Positions 52,081 to 63,575 of a stretch of 64,000 nucleotides of DNA are shown here, in pieces. This stretch comes from Erpobdella octoculata (taxonomy: Eukaryota; Annelida; Clitellata; Hirudinida; Erpobdellidae). Under the pieces are notes generated by a model. That model was given only the letters and a program-made list of their open reading frames with translations. It was not told where the DNA came from and searched no databases. A program made the translations under genes and the position numbers. The stretch is from NCBI GenBank assembly GCA_963978895.1, contig OZ022242.1, positions 27,440,924 through 27,504,923 of the forward strand. Reading direction: 5' to 3'. How positions within the stretch are numbered: the stretch's first letter is position 1; each line of letters opens with the position of its first letter.

Positions 52081-54837
52081 TCAATTGCTTTACAGAGCCA
52101 TTTTTTAAATGCCAGAAGTACAAGTTTGCTCTTTCTCTGATGGGACATTGATCTTCTCTGTGCTCGTAGTACTCGTGCTAGACAAAAAAATAAATTCTCA
52201 CAAGTGGCAATCGAGATGTCAAGAGTCATTGCAGCTGAATATAATAGTGCCAATTTAGAGTACGAAATGCATCTTTATAGTCCAGCATAAAATTCATCAC
52301 TTTCTGGAGACTGCAGCCTGGTTGAAATTTGTTTTTTAGAAACCTACTTGTAATGAGAGCCTCGTCTGCAATATATTTTCACCATCGTCATGCCTGTCTT
52401 GTTTTAGCAGTTGCGTCAACGGTTTAAGGTCGTTGACATCTAAAAACTTGTCTGATGTTGGTAGAAGGGCAGACACTGCACAAGTCAAACCTTTAGAATA
52501 ACTTAAATAACTATCAACAAAGCTCTCCATCAACTCTCCTAATATACTGTTCAACGTGCTAAAATAAACAGCACAAAGCTGATTCCACTCTGGTGAACAC
52601 TATTGCTCATCACTCTGTCCAAGAGTAGACATAACTACAGAATCACGTAACGTGCTACTCTGTACTTTTGCTCTTTTTTGGTATGGGTTGTAGCAATGGT
52701 TCATTCTACAGGCGCGGCGCTGGGCGGGGGGGTCCGGACCCCCCCCCCAGCTCCGACAGGTGTCACCCGTGGGATTTTTGCAAATCCAAAGACTTTTTTT
52801 ACTGGGGGGGGGTACTTGAATCTCATTGGGTTAATCACTGTATTTTTAACTGGTTTGAGACTGAGTTTGACCATGGACGTCTATATAATAGTATCTGGAC
52901 AGTCAGCCAATAATAGCCTTGTACCCAGTTGGTCCCATGACTGCGCAATGCTTCATATACGCATTATAAGTTTGATTTATAGCTAAATCATGTAGAGTGA
53001 AAAACACAACGCTGTTTTGAGATAAAACAAATATATTTTACTTAACCAAAATCCATAAAAAGTAAAAATCATAAAAAAATAAAGAAAAAGTAAACTTAAG
53101 AATTTAAAATTATAACAATTATAGTTATTAGTAGTAAAGTCAAAGTTATTAGAAAATTTTCAATATTTTAACATTGTCATAATTAAAACAGTAAAAATTG
53201 TATGTTTCCAGTTCTGAGTTAAGATTCAAAGGTGTGCAATCAATTATTTTGCAGAAAAGCACTCTGTGACTCGATGACGATAGAAATAATTTTGCCAGTT
53301 CTGGTGATGCCTTGATTTCTTTAAAAACTTTCCAGCAATGTACGCATAAAATTAAAGCGTACTCTGATGGTCGTGTCAAATCTTCCTGCTGCTGCTATCA
53401 AGGATCTGTTTTACAGAAATTAAATAGCAAGCACAAAATTATCGAGCCCATACATTTCATCAAGACATTTTATGATCTTTTTCAAAATGCTGGTCAATGG
53501 AATAGTTACACAACTCGATTCTCTTAAAGTGTTATAAGCTGCTGGACTTTCTGCATGAATCGTATATATGACATGATTGTGAGCCTTGGTGAGTAATGAC
53601 AATGAAACTTGCTTTTTGTAAGCAGTTTGGCTTGTTCTAAATCAAATTCAAGTTTGCGTTGTTTTTCACTTTCTGGACTGCATTCTGTTAAGATGTTTAT
53701 TCTTTCTTTTAAAATGCTAACAGCCATTTTTGTGAATGACGGACAGGTTATAGTTTTTAAATTTTCTGACCAAGTCTTCATTCGAGCTGCCAAATTAATA
53801 AGCTGAGACGTTGTCGTAACTAATCCGTTTGTTAAAAAATCTTTGAGTGTGTCGGCTGGAACATTTACATTAACCACACTGACAACCGTTGACAGATTTT
53901 CTGCCACCGAGATGCAAACAGCCACTTTAACTTTACCAGCTTCTACTTTAAAACAATAAATTAACAAAATGCCATCAATTGTGGTAATAGTGAAGTTTGT
54001 TGGCAAAGTCATTTCATTCTTCAACCGTTCTGCCAAAACGTTAGGTGTTTGATTTGCTAAACAATCACTTTTGAAAAAATTCTTCTCCATCTCAACATTT
54101 CTTTTTATTTCGTACTCGTGGCGAATTGAAACTGTAGCACAAACAGTAGATCTTGACGGTACTCTACAAGTTGAGCAGTATTTTGGAGCACCGGGAAAAA
54201 TACTAGGTACTGCACCTTTTTTCAGTCGACGTTGAAAAAGCTGTCCGGACTCTAATTTTAGTTACGTGTGTGAAGTTAGCCTCGAGGCTGGCAATGCTAA
54301 TTAAAAAAAAAAAAAATTGCTTGCACTGGGGCTATGCTATACATTGTTGGATGGGGTATAAAAAATGAAATCGAATGGTATATTTGGATTGTCTTCGGTT
54401 CAACAAATAAAAAAGTTATAAGCGAAAAACGACGATTTTCCGCCGAAAATTGCATAAAATCAACATTGGCTCTTCTTTGAGAAAATCGATCTTTTTTTAA
54501 ACTTCTGCACTGGGTATATCCGAGACGCTTGTTTTTAGATAATTCAATATCAAATCCAACAATATAACTTTCGCTTCTCAAAGTTAATAAATAAAAAAGT
54601 TATCGAATAAAACGTCGGACCGTATACCAAAGAAACCGAGAAAGCGAAACATAAACAGACGCTGCGATTGGACAATCGAGTCTAGCTCACTGTGGCTAAT
54701 TATGCAAAATATTCAAATATGCAAAGTCGCTACTCGTTAACACGTTCAAATTTTATTTTTAAGAAACCTTTATTTAACTTAAATAATATATATATATATA
54801 TATATATATAAATATATAGTAGCCAAATTTTTTTTAT

Positions 54838-54990
54838 TGTTTTTCTCGCTCCCGTTTCCTTCCCCGGTCGTTTTCACGATCCCGGTCGTTTTCACGATCT
54901 CGGTCGTTTTCACGATCCCGGTCGTTTTCACGATCCCGGTCACTCTCACGATCCCGGTTGCTCTCACGATCCCGGTCGCTTTCCCGATTT
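54838..54990. repeat. 18-bp minisatellite inside the left MULE arm
   Basis: About eight units of CGGTCGTTTTCACGATCC with C/T changes. The mirror array is at 55590-55700 with fewer units, which explains the different arm lengths. Confidence 0.85.
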
Positions 54991-55027
54991 TTAAGAAAAT
55001 ATATTGAAGTTTACGATTACAAATTTA

Positions 55028-55521
55028 TGATAACCAGGACAATTCTATTTATTTTTATAATCCATATGGAGAAAACCCGGAAGATATACGACTTGTAATT
55101 AATTTTACTAAATTTGTATCTACTTTATATAAGATGAAAAATAATGCTTTTTTTTTTTATAAATCCACGTTTAATCATTAAAAAGCCACCCGTGACTAAG
55201 TATCAAAAAGATGCCAATAATTGTGGCATTTTTGTGGGTGTTTTTATTAGAAGGCTTGATCGTGGAGAAGATCTGAGTGGTTCTTTTAATCCCGATAGTG
55301 AAAGGGAAGAGTGGCTAAAAGAAATCATGCTGGCATCGGACAGCATGACAAATTATTGTTTGTATTGCGGGACCGGTGGAGAGGGTGCAGGTGAGGACTG
55401 GGTGGAGTGTGAAAAATGTAGAAGGTGGGTTCACCAAAAATGCACATTTTTAATGTATTCGAAGGAAGAGTTCAAAACGAAACACTTCACTTGCATGCTA
55501 TGCTTAGATTTTATTAAATAG
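55028..55521 (+). pseudogene. Ulp1-type cysteine protease end fused to a PHD finger
   Basis: The first frame (55028-55140) has YDNQDNSIYFYNPYGENPED, the segment with the Asp/Asn of C48 proteases. After a frame change at a T12 run (55149-55160) the frame to 55521 has TKYQKDANNCGIFVGVFIRR, the Q-x5-N-C-G active-site Cys motif. A C4HC3 PHD finger follows: CLYCGTGGEGAGEDWVECEK, CRRWVHQKC, then FTCMLC near the C-terminus. The protease His region is missing. Ulp1-like proteases are carried by many MULEs and other DNA transposons; an added PHD finger may target chromatin. The fragment sits in the loop between the MULE arms and cannot supply transposase. Confidence 0.75.
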
Positions 55522-56572
55522 ATATTTTTTTTACAAACATTTTCATTAATAAAAATTTTTAATCGTAAACTTCAATATATTTTCTTAAAAATCGGGAAAG
55601 CGACCGGGATCGTGAGAGCGACCGGGATCGTGAGAGTGACCGGGATCGTGAAAACGACCGGGATCGTGAAAACGACCGGGGAAGGAAACGGGAGCGAGAA
55701 AAACAATAAAAAAATTTGGCTACTATATATTTATATATATATATATATTATTTAAGTTAAATAAAGGTTTCTTAAAAATAAAATTTGAACGTGTTAACGA
55801 GTAGCGACTTTGCATATTTGAATATTTTGCATAATTAGCCACAGTGAGCTAGACTCGATTGTCCAATCGCAGCGTCTGTTTATGTTTCGCTTTCTCGGTT
55901 TCTTTGGTATACGGTCCGACGTTTTATTCGATAACTTTTTTATTTATTAACTTTGAGAAGCGAAAGTTATATTGTTGGATTTGATATTGAATTATCTAAA
56001 AACAAGCGTCTCGGATATACCCAGTGCAGAAGTTTAAAAAAAGATCGATTTTCTCAAAGAAGAGCCAATGTTGATTTTATGCAATTTTCGGCGGAAAATC
56101 GTCGTTTTTCGCTTATAACTTTTTTATTTGTTGAACCGAAGACAATCCAAATATACCATTCGATTTCATTTTTATACCCCATCCAACAATGTATAGCATA
56201 GCCCCAGTGCAAGCAATTTTTTTTTTTTTAATTAGCATTGCCAGCCTCGAGGCTAACTTCACACGCATATTTTAGTTTTTTCCTTCTTTGATGCCGATGC
56301 TGATTTGTATCGACACAACTGGATTCAAAGTCTAATTCATTGAAAAAAATTGAGCAAATTATTGAACTGGCAGTTGGTTTCCAGTCTTTTCGGCACTTAT
56401 GCATAAGTGCGGGTACCGGCAATTTTGTTTACATTCGGCCCGTAACATAGATATATATTTTGAACGACAAAGCGCAATTAGTATAACACAATAATTTCTT
56501 TATTCACTAAAAACAAACATATAAAAAAATTTAGTTTTAATTTACAGCCTCTACGATATACCATGCGGATGT

Positions 56573-57232
56573 GTGACACGAGATTGTGAAATGGAGAGTC
56601 ACCAAATCTTTGTCTCCACAGAAACTCCTAAAGGTAGTTGTCTAACAATGTCCTGTGAGTGCCGAAACGCCTCTTGTTTTTTTCTTTGGCCTTCTGCCAA
56701 ACAGACTCCACGTGGTTCGTGGCTGCTATTATATAGACGTCCATGGTTTGACTATCTTCAGTTTGCAGTTTTTTTTTCTTTCATTGCTAAATTATTAAAG
56801 ATACCAAAAAAATACTGCAGACTAAAAATAGTCCAAAAAATTTTTCGCCTGCGGCGGGCTTTCTTTTTCTTTTTTTCCTTTTTCAAACTATGTTTTTCCT
56901 CCATGGAGTTTAAACTACATTATAGTGGTTATTCTTAAACATTCTGTATAGCTTGATGATGATTCAAATGTTTTTGATGATAGTTCACTGTTTTTTTTAC
57001 TGTTAAGTACTTTATGATATTATTGAATAATAATTTTAATAGCTTCGTTCGTTTTCTGAACTCTTACTTCGTGTTAGTTGAATACATTTTAATTTTTGAA
57101 AAAACTAGTAATAACAACAAATATTTTTCTATTTTTATTTGAACGTTTGCCATAACAAACCTAGATAAACTAGAGAAAAACAGGACTAAATTGTGATCTG
57201 CTAGTGTAAATACTTCAGTATTTATTTCTTAC

Positions 57233-57273
<41 letters not shown>

Positions 57274-57330
57274 CAACTTGTCCTTGGACATTTTGGACCC
57301 CCCCAGAACAAAATTCCTGGCGCCGCCCCT
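56573..57330. other. Right flank of the THAP gene inside element B
   Basis: A frame at 56573-56750 (CEMESHQIFVSTETPKGSCL, TMSCECRNASC) has a cysteine cluster but no recognised domain. The subterminal inverted copy ACCATGGACGTCTATATAAT lies at about 56730-56750. The rest is T-rich, with a short poly(TA) tract at 57238-57272. Confidence 0.35.
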
Positions 57331-57909
57331 GTACAGGCATGCAAATTTTTATTAGTAATTTTATATTTAAATTTACCTTTATTTTTATTTAATTTTATTT
57401 AATACATTTATATTTATATTTATATTACATATCATAACTTCACCATCACTTGGCTGGCTTAGGTGTAAATAAAGTGAAAAAACCTGCCAAAAATTTTAGT
57501 GGGGGGGCTTAAATTTTTAGTCGGGGGCTGCAGCCCCCCCGCTAGCTACGGGCCTGGATAAACCACACGTCTATCATGCAGCTTTCATGGCTATTAATGT
57601 AGGTTGACTCCGCCCATGTCACCTGCGCCAGTTGAGCGTTTTTCAGTGTGTGTGTGTGGTGTATGTGCATAAGTATAGTTATGCAAATGTTATAAAAAAA
57701 CTTTTATTTAGTTCTAATTTTAGGCACTTTCAAAACAGATTTTAAAACCTCAAAAGAAAACAGAGCAATATTAATTGAAAAACAGATATGAAAAAATAAA
57801 TATGATATTTATTGATAAAGGAAACCATTTGAACTTTATATTATAAAGTATAAAGAAAAGAAAAACAAATAGCAAAATCTATCTAACTAATTGAGAACAG
57901 TAATGCAAT

Positions 57910-57987
57910 GACAATAACATTTACTACAGAGCAGAGCTATAAAACAATATGACAATAACATTTACTACAGAGCAGAGCTATAAAACA
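57910..57987. repeat. 41-bp tandem duplication
   Basis: Two adjacent near-identical copies of GACAATAACATTTACTACAG + AGCAGAGCTATAAAACAATAT. It lies in the 3' flank of the MULE/SWIM gene. Confidence 0.85.
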
Positions 57988-58161
57988 AACAGTACAAAAC
58001 ATCGAAACTTTTTTTATGTAAATTTGATAAATTGAGAACAGTAATACAAAAACCATATAAAAAAAACCTATTTATAAAAGTGTAAAAAATAAATATACAT
58101 TACTATAAAAAAATCTACATTAATATAAACAAAAATCTACATTTGATAAAGACAAAAGACA

Positions 58162-61100
58162 TTATTTAGCCTGATGGCTTTTACCAAGAGCTTCTACATT
58201 GGCTACAGCTAGTTGAAGGTTGTGTTGTGCTCGATGTTTGGGCATCACATTACAATGTGCCCCTAAACGCTTCTTGAAGTAGCCATGTTCCTCTACAAAA
58301 GAAGATCGTGGTGGCCGACCCAAATAACAACGCTTGCGACCACCTACCGCCATTTTCCGTCGTGCCAATGCTGTTGGCTGAACTCCAATGTTTTTTAGAC
58401 CGACTAGCCTTGTTTTTCCTGAAAGTGCGGCACCAGTATCTTTCCCAAAACAATGCAATGCAGAAATAATTCTGGAATTACTCATAGCATTACATTGTTT
58501 GCTGCATGACTCCATTGCTGGTCCAACATTGGCAGGATCAGAGAGGTAGAGGTTTCTCAATTTGATAAAAAGTGCTTCCATTATCTCAACTGTAGATGAA
58601 TTTGGAAGATCTTTTAAATTATCTTCTTCCACATCCATCAATGTATCATCTAACACCGCTGGCTGTTTTGGCCGATGTGCCACAGGCAGCACATCTGATG
58701 TAGGTGTAAGTGACTCGAACCAACTTGCTGAAACTTTATCGTCACCAGTCGCAACAACATAGAAAATGCGGCGCATATCTGGATCTGTAGTCGGTATAAA
58801 ATTCCAGCTTGGAAGGCGAAACACTTTCATAACTGCCGACTGATGTTTGCAGGGTCAACCAGTTTCACCAACAGCACAAGTACAGCAGCCAATCCCCATG
58901 TCGACAATGTATGTTACACCTTGGCTGTATTCACTGGGAACCTCATACGTGTCTTCCTGTAGTTGGCGTACTAATGAAAGATTAATTGTTGAATCAGATG
59001 CCAAAAACCGAGATGTTAGATTAGAATCCACTCTGTTGTTGGCAATGTCGATAAGACGACACTGATAATGTGATTCGAGCCGAGTAATAACAAAATCAAC
59101 CAATTGTTCAATATTGAAGGCTTTAGTTCTTTGCAACACTTTATCTTTTATAACACGCATGGCACTCTCACAAAAATTGTTGGTGTTATTTCCTCGAATT
59201 AACAGTTGTGATCTGTAGCTGAGTGCCCATTCAGAGCGTCGGCTGTTCAATGCCTCAAGATGTTTGAGGACCTTCAAATTTTGCTGCACCAGAGAGTTTG
59301 AAGTAGCTTTATTAAAAGCAATATCTAATTCACTTTCTGAGGGTGCATATAGCATGGACTTCATAAAAAAAAACAATTCTTGACGATGTTCTTTTTTTAC
59401 GCCTGAGTTGCTGTCCCACAAGAATCGCAAAAATGCCTGCAAAATATGAAAACTACATAGCAACATTGTGGACTCAGAGAACACGTTTTTCAAAGCCTTT
59501 CTTTCAGCAGCAGAGTCATCCGTCATAAAGACTACAGGCCCTTGTTTGCCACGACCTCCAAAACAGTAATCATTTAGAAGAGACAAATACAACTGCAATG
59601 CAGAACTGATCGTCTCCGATTTTTCATTAGCAACCAGCAGAACACCTAAAGGCAGACCACCTGCTGCAGAATGTGTCAGCAGTAAAAATACTCGAGTGTT
59701 TTGCCTGTCCATGTTGCCTCCTGCATCGACAAAAACAAGCTCTCCACTGTACTTGATCATTTATTGCACTCGCTTCATTAACGGGGTACAAATGGCAATG
59801 ACCAGGGTTTCACTGCAATCACTGATAGCAACAAAGTTTTCATCGGTGTTGGACAATGAATCATGTGCAGAACGCATATCAGTGTTGATTTTTTCGACAT
59901 ACTGTTTCAGTGCTGGAAAATTCATTTCGGTCGAGCCATAAGTTTTTTGAAACAGTTTGTAGTATAACCTGAAAAAACAAAATTAGATATAAATTGAATG
60001 CATAGATTAATTAGTTAATAATGCAATACATAGATTATTCTTTATTAATCTCAATCTGATTTTATCATTCTTATAACATTTCAATAAATCCAAACTACAT
60101 GAATTTGTTGCAAATATTTATGAAATTTGATATCAAGTTTTTAAGAAGTTAATGTAATTGTAACAAGTTAATATACCTGTAGCACCAAGACTTATCTGGA
60201 CTGAAACGTCGATCTCCACTTATTTTATAATACTCTGAATTATACTGAGTGAGAAGATCAAACTGATGTAGATGATACGCCCCAGAAGGTGAATAGCCAG
60301 TCTTGAATAAATCTTCAAATTTTTGGCATATGGACTCATCTACATCACGATACTTTAATGCAGCTGCAGTACAAACAGTATGATTGTGTTTGCCTTTCAT
60401 GCTTATGAAGAGAGGGTACTCAGGCATGTGAGGATCCTCAGATCTAAAATTACACAAACATACCATTACTATTGGAAAATAAAATTTAATTATTGAATGC
60501 TTACAGAAAATGTAAAAATGTCAAACTTTAATAACTTGTCATGGCTGCATGCGCAAACATGCATATGTATTTTAAGTATTTTTAATTAACTAATGACCTT
60601 TTATTTCAGAGTTAAAAAATAATAACCTGCTGGGACGTTTAACCATGTTGCCGGTTGCTCAAAAAAATTCTGTTCGCCTGAGTGTTAGGCTTAGCTGACA
60701 TGGACAGTTAGTGTTTTTAATGCCATTATGACGGGTTTGATGTTGGCAGTGATACATTTTCTGCAAAATAAAATCCAAATACTATAATCATTAAATAAAA
60801 CTATTATATTAACTTATCATATTTATTTTATATCAATGACACACAACCAAATCAAAACTATTACACACACACACCTTAAACAATACTTTGTCTTGGCCAG
60901 GAAAAGTCCTCGATACCCGAAAAGTTTCAAAAGACAGATCTTGAAAATCCTTCAGCCACTCTAATACCTGTACTTCAGTTTGGATGCTGGCATGCATCGT
61001 TACTTCAAGCCCACTACCACTTTCAGAGCATGAATCAACCAGGTATTGCACTCCTGAAGGGAGAATATCCTAAGGAACAATATAATCAAAAAGAAATGCA

Positions 61101-61267
61101 ATTAAAATTAATACTTTTAGATTTTAGATCGCTTCAACCACTACGTAAATTAAAAAATTTAAATAACGTACTTGCAGCTTTGAAAGCATTTTTTCATTAA
61201 TCTGAGAGCCACAAAAACCACATGCACGAATATTTACTTCGAAATCGCAATCTTTTGACGCCGCCAT
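58162..61267 (-). pseudogene. MULE transposase with SWIM finger, several exons
   Basis: Exons read right to left: 61267-61172 (MAASKDCDFEVN, CGFCGSQINEKMLSKLQ), 61069-60875 (DILPSGVQYLVDS...VLEWLKDFQDLSFETFRVSR), about 60760-60650 (MYHCQHQTRHNG, CPCQLSL), 60443-60177 (SMKGKHNHTVCTAAALKYRD, SPDKSWCYR) and 59968-58162. The last exon has the MULE core GELVFVDAGGNMDRQ (Asp 1), VVFMTDDSAAERKAL (Asp 2) and LLCSFHILQAFLRFLW. Its SWIM finger is CCTCAVGETG-stop-PCKHQ, followed by a basic tail (GRPPRSSFVEE). In-frame stops are TAA just before MIKYSGEL (59761-59763) and TGA in the SWIM finger (58855-58857), plus a likely extra T in the T7 run near 60661. Each stop is one base from a sense codon, so decay is recent. 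Confidence 0.8.
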
Positions 61268-61324
61268 AATACAAGTTCAGATAAAATAAGAAAGATGGAG
61301 GATTTGGTTGGTTTTTCCAGGTCT

Positions 61325-61440
61325 TATAAATAATTAATGAGACCTCAAATTTTGGCCTTAAAAACTCCATGTCCGCCTCAACTAATCAAGTGCTGTTGAA
61401 TCTCATGAATAATTAATGAGGCCTCAAGTCTTGCGTAGAA
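61325..61440. repeat. Tandem duplication upstream of the MULE/SWIM gene
   Basis: TAATTAATGAGACCTCAA (61329) and TAATTAATGAGGCCTCAA (61411) mark two units of about 83 bases just 5' of the minus-strand gene. Confidence 0.6.
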
Positions 61441-61549
61441 AAAAAAGGCGCAGCCCGGTAGAATTAGCTAAACGAAGTACAAAGACGATAAAACAAAGTA
61501 AAAAAAATTAAAAAAATTTTTTGAATTTTTTAAAATTAGTTTAAAACTT

Positions 61550-61700
61550 CATTACCGTTCCCGCGGAATTACCGTCAACATTTTCCCCATTACCGCAAAT
61601 TTCCCCCCCCCCATTTTTTCCCCGTTACCGCGCGGTAATGGTGAAATCACTGAAATTTGTTCCCGTTACCGCGGTATTGCCGTGTCACTCTCTAATCGAA
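61550..61700. repeat. Terminal fragment of a hAT-like element, plus C-run
   Basis: CCGTTACCGCG-type motifs repeat (61556, 61625, 61660) and end in TGCCGTGTCACTCTCTA. The complement TAGAGAGTGACACGGCA resembles hAT ends. No opposite end or duplication was found. Confidence 0.35.
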
Positions 61701-62490
61701 ATACGAAAAATTGACAAAAAGGCACGTAAAAATATAGCTAAAAAAATGCACACTGGCAAGTAAATATCACTAATTAAAATAGAGTGCTACACATTTCACA
61801 ATTATATGACAGTACAAAATAAATAATCGTAATAATGGAGCGTAATAAATTATTTTCGTGTATTTTTCAAACATTTTTTATAAATTTTATACCAATAGAA
61901 AAGAAAAAAATGGTAATCTTTCCCACGGACGGCCCCGTGTGGCGGATTAATACATAATTCTCGGCTATAATTAACTATAAACACGATGAAAAGTAAACAC
62001 TAGTTTACAAATTATGATAATTAGTATAAATAATTTATTTAAAATGGAAAATGTTATATAAAATTATTTTAATTAAATAAATAATGTAATTATGATTTAA
62101 AAAATTTTACATAGAAAAAATGTGAGTTTTAAGGAAAAGTGTAAACGAAAGAATCGCGTAGCGTGTTATATAACGTTATAACCATAGATATATATAGATA
62201 CGCCATACGCACATTTTTCCTAGGCCGGCCGGCATAGATATATATGCCGGCTACTCCAGCATAGTATATAACAATTCATAACTTTCGAAGTAGAAAATAA
62301 GTTTAAAAAATTTAAACTAATTAAAAAAACATGAAACAAAATATAATTGTAAATAAAAACAATTTTAAAACTAAATTTCTAATGTTTACATCTGAAATCG
62401 AAGTTGAACAAAATGTTAATTTTTTTTAAAGTAGTTAATAAAATAAAATAAACAATTTACATAAACACAATACTATTGTGAATTTTTTTT
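61701..62490. other. AT-rich stretch before THAP gene 2
   Basis: No coding sequence. CATAGATATATATAGATACG at 62183 resembles the P-element end CATATATATAGAATAG and could be the left terminus of a second P element. A hairpin GCCGGC...GCCGGC lies at 62224-62253. The expected right end is outside the window. Confidence 0.3.
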
Positions 62491-62495
62491 CTATC

Positions 62496-62503
62496 TATAA
62501 AAG
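62496..62503 (+). promoter_or_regulatory. TATA box for THAP gene 2
   Basis: TATAAAAG, 107 bases before the ATG at 62610, with a T-rich leader. Position and match to consensus are the only support. Confidence 0.45.
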
Positions 62504-62609
62504 ACTTTAGTTACATAAGGTGTTTTGATTGGTTGCTATTTATATCCTTATCACTAAATTTCGTCTGCTTACGCCATAGTTTACTTTTGCTTATTTAAAA
62601 ACTAAAGAA

Positions 62610-63541
62610 ATGCCGGATAATTGCATAGTTCCTGGCTGCAAAAGTTCGAAATCTAAAGATAATGTATTTATGCACAGGTTTTTAAAGCTTTCCATATAAT
62701 TAATTTGTTGTGTAGATCTGGGTAACTTTTAGAGTTGAGTGTTTTATTGTTAAAATGGTTCCATTTCAAAGCTCTGCTTATTTTTAATTTAAGATTTCCT
62801 AAAGTTGCTAAAGTCAATGAAACTTGGCAGGAAGCAATTTTTGGTGACGCAGGTAGTAGAAGAATTAAAGTAGGTGAAAGGGTTTGCAGTAGACATTTTG
62901 ATGTTGAACAGTATGAGCCATATGAAGGGTCAAGCAAATTGAAAAAAGGCAGTGTGCCAAGACTTCACCTGCCTAGCCAAATACAGGTACTTTTTACTTG
63001 CAGGAAATGTTTGTAGCTGAAGGTTATAAAGAATTAGAAAGTTATTATGTTTATTAAATCTTTAAATTAAAGTAATACAAAGGCTAAATGATTAATTATT
63101 TGTAGGTGTCAAATAATGCTAGCAATTCATATGTGAGAACTCCGGTCAAAGTTATCCAAGTTAGTCAAATAATAAAAGTTACTTTACTGAAATGTTTGCA
63201 AAGTTTTAAAATAAAAGACTGGTTTTGTTGAGCTTTTCTCGTTCATTATTATTATCTTCTTCATTAAATAAATAGGATGACAAAATTGTAATTCTATTTT
63301 TTACGATTAGTTCAAGAAACGTGTTCATAATTTTATATTTATTCCAGTTGTGGTCTTCTATTGCAGGAACATAATTACAGTCTTCCAACTCCACGTACAT
63401 TAAAAAGAAAAATACATTCATGGCATGACCAGGTAGAAAAGAAAAGGAAAGCTCTACATTACAAGAACAACTTAATTCAAGGATATAGACTAAAACATCA
63501 GTCTTTAATAAACACCATTAAAGACATGAAAATTATCAATG
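62610..63541 (+). pseudogene. Second THAP/P-type transposase gene, 5' part
   Basis: Exons: 62610-62677 (MPDNCIVPGCKSSKSKDNVF, MHR), 62794-62986 (FPKVAKVNETWQEAIF, RVCSRHFDVEQY, KKGSVPRLHLP), 63106-63150 (VSNNASNSYVRTPVK) and 63367-63541 (EHNYSLPTPRTLKRKIHSW, then a basic coiled coil). The THAP C2CH residues and the closing A/S-V-P motif are present. Exon order and the EH-x-YSL start of exon 4 match exon 9 of the gene at 20214, but only one linker exon lies between. The coiled coil is cut at 63541 by a LINE. The catalytic part would lie beyond the window if it survives. Confidence 0.75.

Positions 63542-63571
<30 letters not shown>
63541..63571. repeat. ATCA microsatellite (LINE tail)
   Basis: About eight copies of ATCA/TCAA at the junction between THAP gene 2 and the LINE 3' end. 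Confidence 0.9.

Positions 63572-63575
<4 letters not shown>

Larger units (their letters stand above)
54264..56268. mobile_element. Foldback MULE, 2 kb, with 0.7 kb inverted arms
   Basis: Arms 54264-55019 and 55560-56268 are near-perfect inverted copies ending A(C/T)G(T/C)GTGTGAAG. A perfect 9-bp duplication ATTTTAGTT flanks them (54255-54263, 56269-56277). Nine-base duplications and long inverted repeats are Mutator-like hallmarks. Each arm includes an 18-bp minisatellite block (54838-54990, 55590-55700) and a short TA tract. The 540-bp centre encodes a Ulp1/PHD fragment. Confidence 0.88.
53420..56430 (-). pseudogene. THAP-domain P-like transposase, split by a MULE
   Basis: Read right to left. 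At 56422-56278 a THAP segment has KCRKDWKPTASS, IICSIFFNELDFESS and RRKKLK. It continues in frame across the 54264-56268 insertion as LESGQLFQRRLKKGAVPSIF (54254-54190), with PGAPKYCSTC after it. The frame then runs to 53524 (VLAERLKNEMTLPTN...LLTKSKFHCHYSPRLTIMSY). A shifted frame 53602-53420 gives SPAAYNTLRESSCVTIPLTS, the P-transposase segment before the catalytic core. The first Cys pair of the THAP domain is not visible. Fragments at 52047-52554 may be the C-terminal part. Dead, but informative about insertion order. Confidence 0.65.
52707..57339. mobile_element. Element B with CAGGGGCGGCGCC-type ends
   Basis: The right end, complement CAGGGGCGGCGCCAGG, is at 57316-57331. The left end reads GCGGCGCTGGGCGGGG from about 52714. 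Left flank TACAGGCG (52707) and right flank TACAGGCA (57332-57339) look like an 8-bp duplication if a few terminal bases were lost on the left. Both ends lead into C/G homopolymers and GGTCC. A subterminal inverted pair ACCATGGACGTCTATATAAT lies at 52870 and 56730. It encloses the minus-strand THAP gene. Confidence 0.55.
46240..57556. mobile_element. 11.3 kb element with CAGGCCCGTAG ends (hAT or P type)
   Basis: Ends CAGGCCCGTAG...CTACGGGCCTG, with G-rich subterminal blocks (GGGGGGCTA..., GGGGGGGCTT), are flanked by a perfect 8-bp duplication GATAAACC (46232-46239, 57557-57564). The element is mostly other insertions: a hAT plus Harbinger pair (47028-51763), element B (52707-57339) and inverted arms at 46680-46850/51890-52080. 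Eight-base duplication and CA...TG ends allow hAT or P; the internal THAP gene may belong to element B instead. Confidence 0.85.

Noticed and set aside
52047..52554. Separate genes on the minus strand left of element B
   Set aside because: Two short frames with no recognised motif; probably decayed C-terminal parts of the THAP transposase or chance frames.
57241..57556. G/C homopolymers near 52735, 57300 and 57510 as G-quadruplex regulators
   Set aside because: They are subterminal parts of elements B and 46240-57556 and are better explained as transposon ends.
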